A stretch of DNA of 64,000 nucleotides from Bradyrhizobium macuxiense (GTDB lineage: Bacteria; Pseudomonadota; Alphaproteobacteria; Rhizobiales; Xanthobacteraceae), in the NCBI RefSeq assembly GCF_007993935.1, contig NZ_VITY01000007.1, positions 372,001 to 436,000 on the forward strand, read 5' to 3'. Of the stretch, positions 60,412-64,000 are shown piece after piece. Every line of letters begins with the position of its first letter. The stretch's first letter is position 1. Under the pieces are notes generated by a model, which saw only the letters and a list, made by a program, of their open reading frames with translations, was not told where the DNA came from and made no database searches. A program made the position numbers and the translations under genes.

Positions 60412-60426
60412 GAACATATTGCGAAC
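60412..60426 (+). promoter_or_regulatory. LexA (SOS) box of recA
   Basis: GAACATATTGCGAAC: GAAC-N7-GAAC, the reverse form of the alphaproteobacterial SOS motif GTTC-N7-GTTC. 105 bp before the recA start. A third GAAC follows at 60430. Confidence 0.82.
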
Positions 60427-60530
60427 ACGGAACAAACGTGGTACGAGATTCCTATCAACAACGCATTCCGCCTGATCTCACCCGCCGTTTGTCCCGCTAG
60501 CGAATCCTCGCCATAAGGAGCACATCCCAA

Positions 60531-61619
<1,089 letters not shown>

Positions 61620-61641
61620 GGCTCAATCATTTTGCTGCAAG

Positions 61642-61692
61642 CGGGCGCTGAGGACGTTGAGTTGCCGACGTCATCGGCGCCCGTTTTGTTTT
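61642..61692 (+). terminator. intrinsic terminator of recA
   Basis: CGGGCGC pairs with GCGCCCG around GAGGACG/CGACGTC-containing loop, followed by TTTTGTTTT. 22 bp after the recA stop. Confidence 0.88.
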
Positions 61693-61762
61693 CTCGCGTC
61701 GGTGAAGCTGTGGTTCTCATGTCGCGGTGCTGACGTGCCATCGCGCGTAGCCGGAGAGCATC

Positions 61763-62749
61763 GTGACGAGCCTGATTCTTGCGACCAGTGATCTCGCGAG
61801 CTATCGCCTGAGGCAGGCGGGCAGGGCTGATATCGTCGTCGGCTTGAGGCCGCGCTTCGTTTGGGGGCAAATGCCCTCGTCGGCCGAGCTTACGCGCTTG
61901 CTGGCGCCACGCTCCGCCAGCCATGCCGATTTCGACACCCACTGGCTCGACTTCGCGAGTGCAAGATGGCTGGGCTCCATCGGCAATGACGTCGGTCTTG
62001 TCGAACTGTGCGAGCATTGCGAAGACATCGAGCTATGGGCTGATCCGCAGCCGAATGATCAGCTGGTCCTGTTCTGGTTGCTCGACGTGCTCCGGCCGCA
62101 CCGGCACATCGTCTCGAAGCTTAGTCTGGTTCAGACCGATGTCGAGATTGCCAGGTACCGAGGCGAGAGCTCGGCGAAATGGCGATTGCCTGCACTTACG
62201 GTAGCCGACGATCGGCTGGAGTTGGCCAGTCGCGCCTGGAACGCCTATCGCGCTCCGACTCCCGAGCCTTGTTTCGACCTTCTCATGCAGGATCTGTCCG
62301 CTATTCCGCGGCTCCGGGCGGCGCTCATCGCGCTGCTTGAGGAGCTTCCCGGGTGTGATACCGGCCTCGGTGCGACCGAGTTGCGGATGCTGGATCTCGT
62401 CTCCGAGGGCGAGACAAGACCGCGGAATCTTTCAAGCGAGCTGCACAGGGAGCGCGGCGTGTTCGACCTTGAGGAAGCAGAGTTGGTGCTCGATCGGCTG
62501 GCTTACTGCCAGACGCCGGTCATCTCGGGCTTTCCCGCAGAAATGGAAGGGCCCGGCGATGCGAAGGCCCGGCAGGAGCGTCTTCTGCACAGTCGCCTGT
62601 CAACGACCGATTTCGGCGAAGAGGTGCTCGAACACAGGCTCGACTTCAGCCAGTACGACCCGATCCATCGATGGTGGGGCGGCACGGAGTTGACCAATGA
62701 CCGGCTGTGGCGTTGGGACACCGAGAGCCGCGCCCTGATCGCGCCGTAA
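61763..62749 (+). CDS. DUF1835-like protein
   Basis: 328 residues with a GTG start at 61763. DIVVGLRPRFVWGQMPSSAE and DIELWADPQPNDQLVLFWLL, then RAWNAYRAPTPEPCFDLLMQ and LRAALIALLEELPGCDTGLG, TELRMLDLVSEGETRPRNLS match the DUF1835/DUF3658 layout, whose C-part is a winged-helix-like fold. No known activity. Single gene after recA. Confidence 0.8.
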   Translation: MTSLILATSDLASYRLRQAGRADIVVGLRPRFVWGQMPSSAELTRLLAPRSASHADFDTHWLDFASARWLGSIGNDVGLVELCEHCEDIELWADPQPNDQLVLFWLLDVLRPHRHIVSKLSLVQTDVEIARYRGESSAKWRLPALTVADDRLELASRAWNAYRAPTPEPCFDLLMQDLSAIPRLRAALIALLEELPGCDTGLGATELRMLDLVSEGETRPRNLSSELHRERGVFDLEEAELVLDRLAYCQTPVISGFPAEMEGPGDAKARQERLLHSRLSTTDFGEEVLEHRLDFSQYDPIHRWWGGTELTNDRLWRWDTESRALIAP

Positions 62750-62786
62750 GGCCTGTTCGCGGGATGCCAGCAGGCGTCGCTCCTCC

Positions 62787-63218
62787 CTAGGCCAGCGCCT
62801 TTTCCCGGCTCGCGATCAGCGCCCGCATGTCGTCCGTCACGGCGACTGATTGATGGGTTGTCTGGTCGGTCGCGACCCAGATGATCTCGCCGGTGGCGCG
62901 GAGATCGTCGGAGCCCTTGGCGAAGATCGCGAGCGCAAGATTGATCGAGGAGCGGCCGATCCGTGCGACGCGGACGCAGACCTCGATGTCCTCGTCGAAC
63001 CGGATCGGCGCCTTGTACTCGACCACCGACTTCACGGTGTGGAAGTCGATCCCGGTGCGCGCCACCTCGCCGAGATAGTCGTAGCCGAGCGCGCGGAAAT
63101 ACTCTGTGATCGCGGTGTCGAAATAGGTCAGGTAGTGGGCGTTGAACACCACGGCCTGCGCATCGACCTCGGAATAGCGGACGCGGAACGGGAAGTGAAA
63201 CCAGAACTCCTCGCGCAT
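62787..63218 (-). CDS. YbgC-type acyl-CoA thioesterase
   Basis: 143 residues from ATG 63218, with GCAGGAGGAAAC just before; a longer frame to 63341 runs into a repeat. FRVRYSEVDAQAVVFNAHYL carries the 4-hydroxybenzoyl-CoA thioesterase signature with catalytic Asp, FDTAITEYFRALGYDYL follows. Hot-dog fold, cytosolic. Separated from gcvP by a family A repeat. Confidence 0.92.
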   Translation of the reverse strand: MREEFWFHFPFRVRYSEVDAQAVVFNAHYLTYFDTAITEYFRALGYDYLGEVARTGIDFHTVKSVVEYKAPIRFDEDIEVCVRVARIGRSSINLALAIFAKGSDDLRATGEIIWVATDQTTHQSVAVTDDMRALIASREKALA

Positions 63219-63247
63219 GTTTCCTCCTGCCGCGGCGCTGGCCAGTC

Positions 63248-63339
63248 CGTCATTCCGGGGCGCGACGAAGTCGCGAACCCGGAATCCAGAAGTCGTGGGT
63301 CGAGATTCCGGGTTCTCGCTTCGCGAGCCCCGGAATGAC
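63248..63339. repeat. dispersed repeat, family A copy 3
   Basis: CGTCATTCCGGGGCGCGACG to CGAGCCCCGGAATGAC, 92 bp, with an inner inverted pair GAACCCGGAATC/GATTCCGGGTTC. Longest perfect palindrome of the three copies. Lies between gcvP and the thioesterase gene. Confidence 0.8.
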
Positions 63340-63391
63340 ACCGAGTGAATCAGGCGTCAGAGACGCAACGCCACATAGCTGCAGTAGCTCC

Positions 63392-64000
63392 TTACTCCGC
63401 CGCCTGCGCGTAATCCTCGACCGGCGGACACGAGCACACCAGGTTGCGGTCGCCGTAGACATTGTCGACGCGGCCGACCGGGCTCCAGTATTTGTCGGAC
63501 CGTGACACGCCCGCGGGGAAGCAGCCCTCGGCGCGGGTGTAGGCCCGGTCCCACACATCGTCGGCGATGTCGTGCACGGTGTGCGGGGCGTGGCGCAGCG
63601 GCGACGCCTCGACCTTCCAGCGGCCCTTCTCGACGTCTGCGATCTCGCCCCGGATCGCGATCATGGCGTCGCAGAAGCGGTCGATCTCGAACTTCGATTC
63701 CGATTCCGTCGGCTCGATCATCAGCGTGCCCGCCACCGGGAAGCTCATCGTCGGTGCGTGGAAGCCGTAGTCGATCAGCCGCTTGGCGATGTCGTCCACG
63801 GTGACGCCGCTGGTCGTCTTCAGCGCCCGCGGGTCGACGATGCATTCATGCGCGACACGGCCGCGCTCGTTGCGGTACAGCACCGGGAAGTGCGGCTGCA
63901 GCCGTGCGGCAATGTAGTTCGCGTTGAGGATCGCAATCTCGGTGGCGCGCGTCAGGCCTTCGCCGCCCATCATCAGGATGTAGATGTAGGAGATGGTCAG
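63392..64000 (-). CDS. gcvP: glycine dehydrogenase (decarboxylating) GcvP, C-terminal part
   Basis: 202 residues visible; the frame is open through the right edge. LTISYIYILMMGGEGLTRAT, VAHECIVDPRALKTTSGVTV, DDIAKRLIDYGFHAPTMSFP and PTESESKFEIDRFCDAMIAI are P-protein C-terminal motifs, ending with HTVHDIADDVWDRAYTRAEG and YWSPVGRVDNVYGDRNLVCS. GcvP is the PLP enzyme of the glycine cleavage system. The lysine-containing half is outside the window. Confidence 0.95.
   Translation of the reverse strand: MTISYIYILMMGGEGLTRATEIAILNANYIAARLQPHFPVLYRNERGRVAHECIVDPRALKTTSGVTVDDIAKRLIDYGFHAPTMSFPVAGTLMIEPTESESKFEIDRFCDAMIAIRGEIADVEKGRWKVEASPLRHAPHTVHDIADDVWDRAYTRAEGCFPAGVSRSDKYWSPVGRVDNVYGDRNLVCSCPPVEDYAQAAE

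Larger units (their letters stand above)
59973..60530. other. gene-poor stretch upstream of recA
   Basis: 558 bp. Holds two hairpins (60063-60108), the second copy of the duplicated segment, and the SOS box. No ORF is supported, though a minus frame near 59985-60035 (SGYNPSDSPSNLAPYFGDAP) looks like a protein remnant. Confidence 0.5.

Noticed and set aside
62787..63341. Thioesterase reading frame extended upstream to 63341
   Set aside because: The extra codons translate the family A repeat; ATG 63218 has a strong ribosome-binding site.

Overview
The window looks like chromosome of a Bradyrhizobium-type alphaproteobacterium (Nitrobacteraceae/Hyphomicrobiales). The evidence is high-GC coding with strong third-position bias, a CtrA/CckA-type regulatory layout, an alphaproteobacterial SOS box (GAAC-N7-GAAC) before recA, and several dispersed imperfect-palindrome repeat families of the kind common in Bradyrhizobium and Rhodopseudomonas. 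I saw no rRNA, tRNA, CRISPR array, transposase or integrase. About 70 genes can be supported.

Layout. 0-13 kb: a GT87-type membrane glycosyltransferase cut by the left edge, a very large periplasmic TPR protein preceded by a CtrA box, then scattered metabolic and regulatory genes (histidine phosphatase, LysR regulator, SDR plus tautomerase, YbfB-type MFS transporter, PLP enzyme, VOC dioxygenase-like protein). 13-21.5 kb: a flagellar basal-body and export cluster. fliO-fliP lie on the minus strand and flgB-flgC-fliE-fliQ-fliR-flhB on the plus strand, with a CtrA box in the shared intergenic region; cckA, the kinase that feeds CtrA, follows directly. 21.5-30.5 kb: Tim44-like protein, secreted proteins, a DUF3606 protein, a GST, a divergent ArsR/SRPBCC versus isoprenylcysteine-methyltransferase/GFA locus, a Kazal-type secreted protein, class I fumarase and DUF429. 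30.6-37.3 kb: a TetR regulator with four copies of an ATCTTTAC-N3-GTAAAGAT operator linking it to a carotenoid oxygenase and to a membrane-protein pair 1.6 kb away, then a SET-domain protein and an NsrR/truncated-haemoglobin locus with a 27-bp palindromic operator.

37.3-57.9 kb: XRE regulator with small membrane proteins, FrnE-like DsbA, NIPSNAP protein, CelD-type GNAT, SDR, caspase-like protease, PQQ dehydrogenase with a C-terminal anchor, TAXI binding protein, an outer-membrane channel-like protein, DUF1254 protein, a decayed RadC, HdeA-like protein, thioesterase, amidase, and several very small secreted or lipid-anchored proteins, two of which are paralogous (DPWG motif). 58.1-60.5 kb: a gene-poor accessory stretch with duplicated segments, GGCCCC hairpins and three small overlapping ORFs. 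60.5-64 kb: SOS-controlled recA, a DUF1835-like protein, a YbgC-type thioesterase and the 3' part of gcvP.

How parts act together. Flagellar export (FliO/P/Q/R, FlhB), rod/MS-ring junction proteins (FlgB, FlgC, FliE) and CckA form a cell-cycle-coupled motility unit; the CtrA box before the 1276-residue TPR protein suggests it belongs to that regulon. The TetR/carotenoid oxygenase/membrane-protein set is the best candidate here for an undescribed regulatory unit: two minus-strand promoters carry the same dual-operator design. NsrR with a group III haemoglobin and a 52-residue membrane protein forms a nitrosative-stress unit.
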